From positions 62,001-126,000 of the forward strand of contig NZ_BMJQ01000016.1 in the NCBI RefSeq assembly GCF_014643535.1: DNA of 64,000 nt, in the 5' to 3' direction. Numbering within the stretch: position 1 is the stretch's first letter; every line of letters starts with the position of its first letter. Shown here piece after piece: positions 8,045 through 18,452 of the stretch. The position numbers and the translations under genes were made by a program. This stretch comes from Aliidongia dinghuensis (GTDB taxonomy: Bacteria; Pseudomonadota; Alphaproteobacteria; ATCC43930; CGMCC-115725). The notes beneath the pieces were generated by a model. The model ran no database searches. It saw only the letters and a list, made by a program, of their open reading frames with translations, and was not told where the DNA came from.

Positions 8045-10218
8045 ATGATCAGCGAGGGCGCCTCGACCGGCTGGCTCGGCGGGAGCTGGCTGTCCGGCCA
8101 GGCCGTGCGCACGCGCGCCGCCGTGCTGGCGGGCGGCGGCATCGCGAGCCGGTTGACCTTCGCCATCATCCTGTTCTCGATGCTGGTCACGTTCCTCACG
8201 ACCGCGACGCAGCTGTTCATCGAATATAACCAGGACCTCCGAGGCATCCGCGAGCGATTCGCCGAAATCCGCACCTCGCAATTGCCGATCCTGACCAACA
8301 GCGTGTGGATCCTCGATGACGCGCTGATCCGCACGCAGCTCGACGGACTGGCCCGCCTGCCCGACATCGAGCGGCTGGCGGTCGAGGTCAACGGCAAGGT
8401 CAAATGGTCGTCCGGCTCGACCCGCGCCCGCTATCCGCTGTCGGATCGCGTGCCGCTCGTCCAGCAGAACCGCGACAAGGCGGTCGAGATCGGCGTGCTC
8501 GAGGTGACGGCGAGCCTCGACAACGTCTATCGGCGGCTCGTCGACAAGGCGCTCTCGGCGCTGCTCGAGAACGCGATCAAGACGGCAGCGATCGCCGGCT
8601 TCGCGCTCGTGCTGTTCCAGCTGACCGTGACCCGGCACCTGCACCGCATGGCCGAATATGCCCAGCGGCTCGACATCGCCGACGACCATACGCCCGACCT
8701 GCAGCTCGAGCGCAGGCGGCGCCGGCGCGACGACGTGCTGGACCAGCTCGTCCGCTCCATCAACACCATGCGCACCAACCTCTCGGCCGCCTATGCCACG
8801 TCCAAGCGCGACGAGGAGCGTATCCGGCGCGAAAACCTGCATCTGGCCGACCTCCTGCGCGACGACACGCTCCGGGGCGTGCAGGTCATCGACGTGTTCC
8901 AGACCGTGACCGAGACGCTCGTGATCGGTCTCGACGTCTCGCGCGCCGGCGCGTGGCGGGTTGACGAGGCGAGCGGCGCCATGCATTGCCTCGACTGTTT
9001 CGAGCCCGATGGCCTGCGCCATACGACCGGCCGCAGCTGGGCGCTCGCCGAGATCCCGGAATATCTGTCGATCCTCTACCGCGACAAGGTCGTCGCCATT
9101 GGCGACATCTGGACCGACCCACGCAGCCGCGAGCTGCTGATCGGCCACGACATGGCCCCGCCCTACCGCTCGTCGATCGATGTAGCGCTGCAGATCGACG
9201 GCAAGCTCGGCGGCATCCTGTCGGTCCAGCACCAGGGCGACAAGCGCGAGTGGACGGCCGACGAGATCGGCTTCGTCGGTGCCGTCGCCGCCGTCGCCTC
9301 GGCCGCGATCGAGGCGCGCGACAAGCGCATCGCCCAGCACGAGCTGTCGCAGTACAAGGACCATCTGGAAGAGATCATCGCGACGCGCACGGCCGAACTC
9401 ACCGACGCCAACGTCGAGCTCAACCGCACGCTCGAAGTGCTGCAGTCGACCCAGGCCGAGCTGGTCGAGCGCGAGAAGTTCGCCTCGCTCGGCACGGTGG
9501 TCGCCGGCGTCGCGCATGAGGTCAACACGCCGATCGGCGTCGGCGTCACGGCGGCGAGCGCGCTCAAGGTCGCGACCGTCCGCCTGCAGCGCAAGGTCGA
9601 GGCCGGCGAGCTCAAGAAATCCGACCTCCTGGGCTATGTCGAGGTGGCGGCCCGCTCCGCCGACATCCTCGAGGCCAACCTCGGCCGGGCGGCGGAGCTC
9701 GTGCGCTCGTTCAAGCAGGTCGCGGTCGACCAGTCGAGCGAGGCGATCCGCGTGGTCGAGCTCGGCCAATATATCCACGACGTGATGACGAGCCTCAGGC
9801 CGGAACTGCGCAAGGCGGGGCACGGCGTCAGCGTCGAGGCGCCGAACCGGGTCGAGCTCGAGACGACGCCATCGGCGATCTGGCAGATCATCAGCAACCT
9901 CGTGATGAACTCGATCCTGCACGGCTTCGAGCCGGGGCAGCACGGCCATCTCTCGATCTCGGTCAACAGGTCGAAGGATGCCGCGGTCGTGGTCTATCGC
10001 GACAACGGTATCGGCATGAGCCCCGAGGTGCGCCGGCGCATCTTCGAGCCGTTCTTCACGACCAAGCGCGGCCAAGGCGGTAGCGGACTGGGGCTCAGTA
10101 TCGTTTATAACCTCGTGACGAAAACCTTGGGCGGGACGATCCTGTGCACGAGCGCGCCGGACGTCGGCACCGAATTCATGATTACGATCCCGATCAGGAT
10201 CGCGGAACGGGGTGAGGT

Positions 10219-10222
<4 letters not shown>
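8045..10222 (+). CDS. Membrane sensor histidine kinase with GAF domain
   Basis: The ~725-residue kinase has a transmembrane helix near residues 32-55, a periplasmic segment of ~120 residues, a second helix near 180-200 and a HAMP-like linker. A cytoplasmic GAF-type region covers about 280-430, followed by a coiled coil, a HisKA-type dimerisation helix with phospho-acceptor His491 in VAGVAHEVNTP, and an HATPase domain with N (IISNLVMNS), G1 (DNGIGM), F (FEPFFTTK) and G2 (GGSGLGLS) boxes. The ATG at 8045 is taken over a TTG nine bases upstream. The stop overlaps the next start (ATGA at 10219), coupling it to the HD-GYP response regulator, its likely phosphotransfer partner. The stimulus is unknown. 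Confidence 0.93.
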
Positions 10223-11757
<1,535 letters not shown>

Positions 11758-11783
11758 CGACCGGACGCGTACCGGGGGCGCCC

Positions 11784-12647
11784 TCAGCCCAGATGCTCGG
11801 CGATCGCCCGCGTCAGATCCGCGCGCGGGCGGCCATGGCGCTCGATCACACCGACGTGCCGGACGAACTCCTCGCCGTCGAACGGGACGACCCGGAGCCG
11901 CAGATCGCGCTGCCAGTCAGCCCCCTTGAGGAGCGGCACGAGCGTCACGCCGACATCCTGGCGCACCAGTTCGACGATCGTCTCGATCGAGTTCAGGTCG
12001 AGGAATTCCTTGACCGCGATGCCGCGCGCGGCCAGCGCCCGATCGATCAATTCCCCGGTCGGGGTCGAACGGTCGAAGCGCAGGAACGGCGCCTCGGCCA
12101 GCAGTGCCTCCGCCTGGCGGCCACCGGCGGCGCGCCCCGCCAGAACGACCAGCGGCTCGACATGGAGCGGCGTCCAGTCGAGGCGCGCCGCCGCCCGACC
12201 GCCGAGCTCGACCACGATTGCCGCATCGAGCCGGCCGTCGATCACCTGGTCGGCAAGCTCGCCGGACTTGCCGGTAACGAGCCGGACGTCGAGCCGCGGA
12301 TGGGAGCGCTTCAGGACGGTCACCACGCGCGCGAGGCCACCCATGGCCGAGACTACGGCGCCGACCGCGACCTCGCCCGTCAGCCCGACCTCGCCGACGA
12401 AACCCGCGCGGATCTCGTCATAGAGGCCGAGTAGCCGTTCCGCCTCCGGCCGCAGCTGCCGGCCGCGGCCGTTCAGTGCCAGGCCGCGCCCGCTGCGATC
12501 GAACAGCGCACCGCCGAACTCCTGCTCGAGCGCCCGCATCTGCAGGCTGACGGCGGCCTGCGTCAGGCCCAGGCGGTCGGCCGCCGACGCCAGCGACCCG
12601 CTGTCGGCGACCATCAGGAAACTGCGGAGCAGGCGAAGGCTGGACAT
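11784..12647 (-). CDS. LysR-family transcriptional regulator, divergent from gamma-glutamyltransferase
   Basis: The 287-residue product has an N-terminal LysR winged helix (RSFLMVADSGSLASAADRL...TQAAVSLQMRALE) and a periplasmic-binding-fold effector domain. The start at 12647 is chosen because the HTH begins at its normal distance from the N-terminus; the upstream extension is encoded in the promoter region. A 17-bp dyad lies immediately before this start. It is transcribed away from the gamma-glutamyltransferase gene, the usual arrangement in which a LysR protein regulates itself and its divergent neighbour. The inducer is unknown. Confidence 0.92.
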   Translation of the reverse strand: MSSLRLLRSFLMVADSGSLASAADRLGLTQAAVSLQMRALEQEFGGALFDRSGRGLALNGRGRQLRPEAERLLGLYDEIRAGFVGEVGLTGEVAVGAVVSAMGGLARVVTVLKRSHPRLDVRLVTGKSGELADQVIDGRLDAAIVVELGGRAAARLDWTPLHVEPLVVLAGRAAGGRQAEALLAEAPFLRFDRSTPTGELIDRALAARGIAVKEFLDLNSIETIVELVRQDVGVTLVPLLKGADWQRDLRLRVVPFDGEEFVRHVGVIERHGRPRADLTRAIAEHLG

Positions 12648-12651
12648 GACA

Positions 12652-12668
12652 CTCAAGATATTCTTGAG
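12652..12668. promoter_or_regulatory. LysR-type operator dyad
   Basis: A perfect inverted repeat, CTCAAG-N5-CTTGAG, begins 5 bases upstream of the lysR start. It contains a T-N11-A type LysR box and lies between the divergent lysR and ggt genes. Its closeness to the lysR start suggests that binding blocks lysR expression. Confidence 0.55.
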
Positions 12669-12747
12669 AAAACGCAAAAGTCTTTTAAATTGTTTTTGCG
12701 AGCCCGCGGCCGATAATCGCCCGGTTCCTTGTCTGGAGAGCCGCTCG

Positions 12748-14385
12748 ATGTCGCCGGATTCCGCACCGTTCAATTGGCACAATCCCTACCCGACCCTGCG
12801 CATGCCGGTCCTGGCGCGCAACGTGGTTGCGACTTCGCAGCCGCTCGCGGCGCAAGCCGGCCTGCGCATGCTGTGGAAGGGCGGCAATGCGGTCGACGCG
12901 GCAATCGCCGCCGCGGCCACGCTCATGATCGTCGAGCCGGTGTCGAACGGGCTCGGCAGCGACTGTTTCGCCATCCTGTGGGACGGCAAGGAACTGGTCG
13001 GCCTCAATTCCTCGGGTGTGGCGCCGGCGGCCTGGAGCCCGGCGTATTTCGCCGCGAAGTACGGCACGGACGGCAATGGTCTGGCCCAGCGGCCGATCCG
13101 CGGCTGGGACGCAGTGACCGTGCCTGGCGCCATCGCCGGCTGGGAGGTGCTGCACCGGCGCTTCGGCAAGCTGCCGTTCGCCGACCTTCTGGAGCCCGCG
13201 ATCGAAGTGGCCGAGCGCGGCCATTCGGTGGCGCCGATCGTCGCCCATAAATGGGCGCTCGCGATCCCGCAGCTCGAAGACCAGCCGAGCTATGCGGAAG
13301 CCTTCATGCCGCATGGCCGCGCGCCCAAGGTCGGCGAGAAGTTCGTGTTCAAGGCCGCGGCCAAGACGCTGCGGCTCCTCGCCAAGGAAGGCCCGCGCAG
13401 CTATTACGAGGGCGAGATCGCCGAAGCGATCGCCGCCTACAGCCGGGCCTGCGGCGGCGCCATGACGCTCGACGACCTGCGCCAGTACAAGCCTGACTGG
13501 GTCAAGCCGATCTCCAAGCGCTACCGCGGCTACGACGTGCACGAGATCCCGCCGAACGGCCAGGGCATCGCGGCCCTCATCGCGCTCGGCATCCTCGACA
13601 AGTTCGATCTCGCGAGCCTGCCGGTCGACGGCGTCGACTCCCAGCATCTGCAGATCGAGGCGATGAAGCTCGCCTTCGCCGATATCTATCGCTATGTCGC
13701 CGACCCGCGGTCGATGGAGGTGACGCCGGCCGAGATGCTCGACGATGGCTATCTCGCCGAGCGCGCAAAGCTCATCGACATGGGCCGGGCCAAGGATCCG
13801 GGCTTCGGCATGCCGAAGTCGGGCGGCACGATCTATCTGACGGCCGCCGACGAGAGCGGCATGATGATCTCGTTCATCCAGTCGAACTACATGGGCTTCG
13901 GCTCCGGCGTGGTCGTGCCGGGCTATGGCATCAGCCTGCAGAACCGCGGCGTCGGCTTCTCGATGGATCCGAAGTCGCCCAACGTGGTCGCCGGCGGCAA
14001 GCGGCCGTTCCACACCATCATCCCGGCGTTCCTGACCAGAGACGGCGCCCCAGTCATGAGCTTCGGCGTCATGGGCGGCGACATGCAGCCGCAGGGCCAT
14101 CTGCAGACGGTGGCCCGCATGCTCGATTACCAGCAGCAGCCGCAGGCAGCGTGCGATGCGCCGCGCTGGAAGGTCAACCGCGACTTCACGCTCGACATCG
14201 AGGCGACGATGCGGCGCGACACGGTCGCAGGGCTCGAGGCGCGCGGCCATCGCCTGAAGTCGATCGACGATCCCTACATGGATTTCGGCTCGGGCCAGTT
14301 CATCTGGCGCCTCAGCGACGATCCCGACCACGGCTATGTCGCGGCGAGCGATAGCCGGCGCGACGGCCATGCCGCGGCGTTCTAA
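12748..14385 (+). CDS. ggt: Gamma-glutamyltransferase family protein, apparently cytoplasmic
   Basis: The 545-residue Ntn hydrolase has the family N-terminal motif WKGGNAVDAAIAAA, the GSDCF region and the predicted self-processing nucleophile Thr361 in SGGTIYLTAADESG. Later family landmarks include SGVVVPGYGISLQNRG and FGVMGGDMQPQGHLQ. Such enzymes cleave gamma-glutamyl amide bonds (glutathione or related compounds) or transfer the glutamyl group. There is no signal peptide, unlike E. coli Ggt, so it resembles YwrD-type cytosolic homologues. The start at 12748 has a GGAG Shine-Dalgarno nine bases upstream. It is divergent from a LysR gene that probably controls it. Confidence 0.92.
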   Translation: MSPDSAPFNWHNPYPTLRMPVLARNVVATSQPLAAQAGLRMLWKGGNAVDAAIAAAATLMIVEPVSNGLGSDCFAILWDGKELVGLNSSGVAPAAWSPAYFAAKYGTDGNGLAQRPIRGWDAVTVPGAIAGWEVLHRRFGKLPFADLLEPAIEVAERGHSVAPIVAHKWALAIPQLEDQPSYAEAFMPHGRAPKVGEKFVFKAAAKTLRLLAKEGPRSYYEGEIAEAIAAYSRACGGAMTLDDLRQYKPDWVKPISKRYRGYDVHEIPPNGQGIAALIALGILDKFDLASLPVDGVDSQHLQIEAMKLAFADIYRYVADPRSMEVTPAEMLDDGYLAERAKLIDMGRAKDPGFGMPKSGGTIYLTAADESGMMISFIQSNYMGFGSGVVVPGYGISLQNRGVGFSMDPKSPNVVAGGKRPFHTIIPAFLTRDGAPVMSFGVMGGDMQPQGHLQTVARMLDYQQQPQAACDAPRWKVNRDFTLDIEATMRRDTVAGLEARGHRLKSIDDPYMDFGSGQFIWRLSDDPDHGYVAASDSRRDGHAAAF

Positions 14386-14467
14386 GGGAAATCGGCACAA
14401 CCCTCAATTGTCGGTGAAGGTCGGGCGTCCTATAGTCGACGGAGCAAAAACCGACTGGAGCCGGAGC

Positions 14468-14968
14468 ATGCGGCATCTCGCCCGACTTTCGCTGGTCCTC
14501 CTGACGCTTGCCGGCTGTGCCGCGGCACCGGCGGCGCAGTCGCCGCCCCCCTCGACGCCGGCGGCGTCGCAAGCCTCGACGCTCCGGCCGGATCTTGCCC
14601 AGCAATGGCGCGATCCGTCCGGCAACATCCGCTGGCCGGCCCACGACGGGTTTGCGGCGACGCCGGTGCTGATGGTGCTGCCGCCCGGTCTGCTGATCGA
14701 CCGGTTCGGCAGCGACTACGGCCGCTTCTTCAGCCCGAAGGGGGCGAGCTTCGCCGCGCGCGCCCTGCCCTATGTCTGCGCGTCGCTCGTCTATCGCGTC
14801 TACAAGCTCGACCAGCCGCTCATCGCCTGGACCGGCGCCGCGGCCCCCTGGTTCGACCAGCCCGGCGGCGCCACCCAGATCGAGACCGACGCGACCGCGG
14901 CGCAACTGCTGGCCGATCGCGTCATCGAGCCGGTCGCGGCACCAGACGCAAACCCGTGCGGGAAATAG
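14468..14968 (+). CDS. Lipoprotein with a TNT-like (NAD glycohydrolase toxin fold) domain
   Basis: The 166-residue product starts with a lipoprotein signal (LLTLAGC, lipid-modified Cys17) and a Pro/Ala/Ser-rich linker. Residues about 60-150 resemble the TNT domain of Mycobacterium tuberculosis CpnT: LLIDRFGSDYGRFFSPKGASF, then RALPY, a YRVYKL strand, and a C-terminal PGGATQIET resembling the GGGxQ element that carries the catalytic Gln in TNT. The His found in many TNT domains between these motifs is not evident. TNT enzymes hydrolyse NAD+. No immunity gene is recognisable beside it. The ATG at 14468 is preceded by GGAGCCGGAG. Confidence 0.72.
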   Translation: MRHLARLSLVLLTLAGCAAAPAAQSPPPSTPAASQASTLRPDLAQQWRDPSGNIRWPAHDGFAATPVLMVLPPGLLIDRFGSDYGRFFSPKGASFAARALPYVCASLVYRVYKLDQPLIAWTGAAAPWFDQPGGATQIETDATAAQLLADRVIEPVAAPDANPCGK

Positions 14969-14985
14969 CCGATCACCATCAAGCC

Positions 14986-15879
14986 TTACCCGCGATAGCG
15001 CAGCGCGTCGACCAATGCCGTGAATGCCGGCGGCGACTGGCGCCGGCTCGGATAGTAGAGGTGATAGCCGGCGAAGGGCTCGCACCAGTCGCCAAGCACC
15101 CGGACGAGCCGACCGTCGGCGAGGTAGGGCTCGACCTGTGCCTCGGACAGGTAGGTGAGACCGAAGCCGGCCAGTGCCGCCGTCAGCATCAGGGAGGCGG
15201 TGTTGAACACCAGCTGGCCTTCGACCCGCACCCTGAGTTCGCGCCCGGCCTTCTCGAACTCCCAGGCGTAGAGGCCGCCGTGGGTCGGCAGGCGCAGATT
15301 GATGCAGTCGTGGGCCGTGAGGTCCTGCGGCACCTCCGGCGGCGGGCGCCGTGCGAAATAGCCGGGCGCCCCCACGACCGCCATGCGCATGTCCGGCGCG
15401 ATGGGCACGGCGATCATGCCCTTGGCCACGTTGCCGCCGGGCCGCACGCCCGCGTCATAACCTTCGGCGACGATGTCGGTGAACCCGTAGTCGACGGTGA
15501 TTTCGACTTTGACGTCCGGGTAGTTCGGCAGGAACCGCTCGAGCACCGGCCAGAGCACCGTAACGGCCGCATTCTCGGTGGCGGTGATGCGGACGGTCCC
15601 GGCCGGCTTCTCGCGAAACGCGCTCAAGGCGGCCAGTTCCGTCTTGATCTCGTCGAAGTGCGGGCCCACGGTTCGGCACAAGCGCTCGCCCGCCTCGGTC
15701 GGCGTGACGCTGCGGGTCGTGCGGGTCAGCAGCCGAATCCCCAGCCGCTCCTCGAGGCCGCGCACCGTCTGGCTCAACGCCGACTGGGACACGCCGAGCT
15801 TCGCCGCCGCCCGGGTGAAGCTCCGCTCCTCAGCCACCGCGAGGAAGGCGCCCAGATCAGAGAAACTGTCCGCAGCCAT
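14986..15879 (-). CDS. LysR-family transcriptional regulator of the cupin/tautomerase/MFS operon
   Basis: This is a standard 297-residue LysR protein: HTH at residues ~5-65 (FTRAAAKLGVSQSALSQTV) and an effector-binding domain carrying WEFEKAGRELRVRVEGQL, typical of the CrgA/DsdC-like group. It is divergent from the cupin-tautomerase-MFS operon, and the 109-bp gap between them has two inverted repeats suitable as LysR sites. It likely activates that operon in response to a small metabolite. The effector cannot be predicted. Confidence 0.93.
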   Translation of the reverse strand: MAADSFSDLGAFLAVAEERSFTRAAAKLGVSQSALSQTVRGLEERLGIRLLTRTTRSVTPTEAGERLCRTVGPHFDEIKTELAALSAFREKPAGTVRITATENAAVTVLWPVLERFLPNYPDVKVEITVDYGFTDIVAEGYDAGVRPGGNVAKGMIAVPIAPDMRMAVVGAPGYFARRPPPEVPQDLTAHDCINLRLPTHGGLYAWEFEKAGRELRVRVEGQLVFNTASLMLTAALAGFGLTYLSEAQVEPYLADGRLVRVLGDWCEPFAGYHLYYPSRRQSPPAFTALVDALRYRG

Positions 15880-15880
15880 T

Positions 15881-15924
15881 CATAAGCAACCCTTATGAGT
15901 TCATACGGATAATATCCCCTTATC
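15881..15924. promoter_or_regulatory. Two LysR operator dyads
   Basis: Two inverted repeats lie between lysR (start 15879) and the cupin gene (start 15989): CATAAG-N5-CTTATG at 15881-15897 and GATAA-N7-TTATC at 15908-15924. Both share an ATAAG/CTTAT-type half site, and their centres are about 27 bases apart, fitting the recognition-site/activation-site pairs of LysR regulators. Confidence 0.6.
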
Positions 15925-15988
15925 GCTTACTGGCGAACACCCTAGATTCCGGGTCGATGAAATCCCCGGACAGAGTTGGAGGAATGAC

Positions 15989-16396
15989 ATGGAGATCAAA
16001 CGAAGCGGCTCGCAGCCGTCCGGCAAGGGACCGGCGGATTGGTTCACCGGCACGGTGCGCATCGACCCGCTATTCAGCGCGCCGGAGCCGGCTCGCGTTG
16101 CGAGCGCGCTCGTGACGTTCGAGCCCGGTGCACGCACGGCTTGGCACACGCATCCGCTGGGCCAGACGCTGATCGTGACCGCCGGCTGCGGCTGGGTGCA
16201 GCGCGACGGCGGGCCGATCGAGGAAATCCGGCCGGGCGACGTGGTCTGGTTCGAGCCGGGCGAGAAGCATTGGCATGGCGCGACACCCACGACGGCCATG
16301 AGCCATATCGCCATCCAGGAGAAGTTCAACGGCTCCCCGGTCGACTGGCTGGAGCCGGTGAGCGACACGCAATACCGGCGCGCCGACCAGCCATAA
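15989..16396 (+). CDS. Single-domain cupin protein
   Basis: The 135-residue protein has both cupin motifs: ARTAWHTHPLGQTLIVTAGCGWVQ (two metal-binding His) and DVVWFEPGEKHWHGATP (third His), with a Glu-containing turn. Related small cupins often sit beside carboxymuconolactone-decarboxylase-like or tautomerase genes and may be metal-dependent decarboxylases, isomerases or redox-detoxification proteins. It is the first gene of an operon with a tautomerase and an MFS transporter; its stop overlaps the next start by one base (TAATG). The reaction is not assigned. Confidence 0.85.
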   Translation: MEIKRSGSQPSGKGPADWFTGTVRIDPLFSAPEPARVASALVTFEPGARTAWHTHPLGQTLIVTAGCGWVQRDGGPIEEIRPGDVVWFEPGEKHWHGATPTTAMSHIAIQEKFNGSPVDWLEPVSDTQYRRADQP

Positions 16397-16626
16397 TGCC
16401 CCACGTCATCATCAAGCTCGCCGCCGGGCGATCCGAGCAGCAAAAGGCCCGGATCGCTGAGGAAGTCACCAGAGCCATCATGGCCGGTGTGGAATGCGCG
16501 GAGCGTGCCGTCTCGGTCTGCATCGAAGACGTGGCACCTGAGGAATGGGTGGAGAAGGTCTACAAGCCGGACATCCAGGCCAAGCAGGATAGCCTCTACA
16601 AGAAGCCGGGCTACGACCCGCTCTGA
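16396..16626 (+). CDS. 4-oxalocrotonate tautomerase family protein
   Basis: This is a 76-residue tautomerase. After removal of Met the N-terminal residue is Pro (MPHVIIKL), the general base of the superfamily, followed by the usual GRSEQQKARIAEEVT helix. Length matches small homo-oligomeric tautomerases of the PptA/DmpI type. It starts within the TAATG overlap with the cupin gene. Such enzymes interconvert keto-enol forms of unsaturated oxo-acids. With a cupin and an exporter in one LysR-controlled operon, a role in converting an aromatic ring-cleavage product or a reactive carbonyl compound is plausible but unproven. Confidence 0.88.
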   Translation: MPHVIIKLAAGRSEQQKARIAEEVTRAIMAGVECAERAVSVCIEDVAPEEWVEKVYKPDIQAKQDSLYKKPGYDPL

Positions 16627-16655
16627 CCCCGCCCTAACAAGGAATCGGCCGTACC

Positions 16656-17846
16656 GTGTCCGCCACCACCCAGGCGCCGGCTTCCGCCTCCGTCGTAGCG
16701 GCATTGCTGCCGATCCTGGTGACGGTCCTGGCCGCCTTCCTCGTCATCGGGCTCGCCATGCCCGTGCTGCCGCTGCATGTGCACCAGGGACTGGGCCTCG
16801 GCACGTTCGTCGTCGGCCTCGTCGCCGGCAGCCAGTTCGCGGCATCACTCGTCTCGCGGATCTGGTCCGGCCACTACGCCGACAGCCGGGGCGCCAAGCG
16901 CGCCGTCATCGTCGGCCTCGTGATGGCGACCGTGGCGGGCCTGCTCTACCTCCTGTCGCTCCGGTTCGTCGGCACGCCCGTCCTGTCGGTCGCGATCCTG
17001 CTTGTCGGCCGGGCCGTGCTCGGCGCGGCGGAGAGCTTCATCGTCACCGGCGCACTCAGTTGGGGGCTGGCGCTCGTCGATGCGCGGAACGCCGGCAAGG
17101 TCATGGCCTGGGTCGGCACCGCCATGTACGCCGCCTTCGCCGGCGGCGCACCGATCGGCTCCGCGCTCTACGCGGTCGATGGCTTCGCCGCGATCGCGCT
17201 CGCCACGACCGTGGTGCCGCTCGCGACCTTGCTGCTGATCATGCCGCTTCGTCCCCTAGCGCCCTCGCATCGCAACCGGCCGAAGCTCCTCAAGGTCGCG
17301 GGCGCCGTCTGGGTGCCGGGGCTGGGGCTCGCATTCAGCAGCATCGGCTTCGGCGCGATCACCGCGTTCATCTCCCTGCTGTTCGCCGACCGCGGCTGGG
17401 GTCCCGCCTGGCTCGCCTTCACGGCGTTCGCCGGCGCCTTCATGGTGACGCGCCTCATCTTCGGCCACCTGCCCGACCGGCTTGGCGGCGCCAAGGTGGC
17501 GTTGGTGAGCGTGCTGCTGGAGGCGGCCGGCCAGGCGCTCATCTGGCTGGCCTCCGGGCCGGTTCTGGCCCTCGGCGGCGCCGTGCTGACCGGCCTCGGC
17601 TATTCGCTGGTCTATCCGGGCTTGGGCGTCGAGGCGGTCCGGCGGGCACCACCGGAAAGCCGCGGTCTCGCCATGGGCGCCTATACCGCGTTCCTCGACC
17701 TGGCACTGGGGCTCGCCAGCCCTGCGCTCGGGCTGATCGCGAGCGGGGCCGGCCTCGGCACGGTGTTTCTCGTGAGTGCGCTCACGGTGCTCTGCTCTGC
17801 CGTGGTCGCGGTCCGGCTTCTCGGGATGGTTGACCGAACCGGTTGA
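16656..17846 (+). CDS. Major facilitator superfamily transporter (YhhS-like)
   Basis: The 396-residue protein has about twelve hydrophobic helices and the MFS motif A region after helix 2 (GHYADSRGAKRAV), repeated in the second half as GHLPDRLGGAKVA. It resembles drug/arabinose-exporter-like YhhS/YfcJ proteins. The start is GTG at 16656 with AAGGA upstream, 29 bases after the tautomerase stop, so it is the last gene of the cupin-tautomerase operon. Likely function is export of the operon's substrate or product across the inner membrane. Confidence 0.9.
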   Translation: MSATTQAPASASVVAALLPILVTVLAAFLVIGLAMPVLPLHVHQGLGLGTFVVGLVAGSQFAASLVSRIWSGHYADSRGAKRAVIVGLVMATVAGLLYLLSLRFVGTPVLSVAILLVGRAVLGAAESFIVTGALSWGLALVDARNAGKVMAWVGTAMYAAFAGGAPIGSALYAVDGFAAIALATTVVPLATLLLIMPLRPLAPSHRNRPKLLKVAGAVWVPGLGLAFSSIGFGAITAFISLLFADRGWGPAWLAFTAFAGAFMVTRLIFGHLPDRLGGAKVALVSVLLEAAGQALIWLASGPVLALGGAVLTGLGYSLVYPGLGVEAVRRAPPESRGLAMGAYTAFLDLALGLASPALGLIASGAGLGTVFLVSALTVLCSAVVAVRLLGMVDRTG

Positions 17847-17955
17847 TCCGAGTGGCGTGGAATGATCGTGACCATCGCGCGTTAGCCGCATGCGGGCAGC
17901 CAGATACCGTCAAGGCAGCGGAACAAAAACCATAATGAACGTAGGAAGGAATGGC

Positions 17956-18384
17956 ATGGCACGGGCGCGCGATATCCTGCCGCTGCTGAGCGCGCTCGCC
18001 TTCCTGTCGGCTTGTTCCACCTTTGGGCCGGTTGGCGGCGAAAAGCCGGTCTTCAGCCAGGTCGGCCTCGCGTCCTGGTACGGCCGCCATCACCAGGGGC
18101 ATCGGACCGCGAGCGGCGAGCGGTTCGACATGCGTGAGCTGACCGCGGCCCACAGGACGCTCGCCTTCGACACGGTCGTGCGCGTCACCCGTCTCGACAC
18201 CGGACGGACGGTAACCGTCCGGATCAACGATCGCGGACCGTTCGAGCGCGGCCGCGTGATTGACCTGTCGGCTGCGGCGGCCCGCACGCTCGGCATCGCC
18301 GAGGAGGGCGAAGCCGAGGTCCGGATCGAGGAATTCCCCTCCGATCAGCCCCGCGGCGCAGGGCAGGAAGTCGCGGCCGAGTGA
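17956..18384 (+). CDS. rlpA: RlpA-type septal ring lytic transglycosylase (short, no SPOR domain)
   Basis: The 142-residue lipoprotein has a signal peptide ending in the lipobox LSAC. The double-psi beta-barrel domain is complete: GLASWYGRHHQGHRTASGERFDM, TAAHRTLAF, VRVTRLDTGRTVTVRINDRGPF and GRVIDLSAAAARTLGI. RlpA cleaves denuded peptidoglycan glycans at the septum or acts as a cell-envelope protein. The usual C-terminal SPOR domain that targets the septum is missing. The start at 17956 is preferred because AGGAAGGA lies five bases upstream. The 3' end runs into a 13-bp tandem repeat. Confidence 0.9.
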   Translation: MARARDILPLLSALAFLSACSTFGPVGGEKPVFSQVGLASWYGRHHQGHRTASGERFDMRELTAAHRTLAFDTVVRVTRLDTGRTVTVRINDRGPFERGRVIDLSAAAARTLGIAEEGEAEVRIEEFPSDQPRGAGQEVAAE

Positions 18385-18413
18385 CGTGGCCGAGTGACAT
18401 GGCCGAGTGACAT
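18375..18413 (+). repeat. 13-bp tandem repeat, three copies
   Basis: Three adjacent copies of GGCCGAGTGAC(G/A)T cover the rlpA stop codon (TGA at 18382-18384) and the next 29 bases. This is probably a slippage product at the end of the gene. Confidence 0.8.
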
Positions 18414-18452
18414 GGCTTTACAACCGCCGGCACTTCCCCTAGCCTCCAGCCC

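Noticed and set aside
7856..10075. 739-residue minus-strand open frame opposite the histidine kinase
   Set aside because: The plus strand encodes a kinase with all HisKA/HATPase boxes; the minus frame is a compositional shadow rich in Arg, Asp and Ala.
12685..14400. 571-residue minus-strand frame opposite gamma-glutamyltransferase
   Set aside because: No motifs and biased composition; the plus-strand enzyme is unambiguous.
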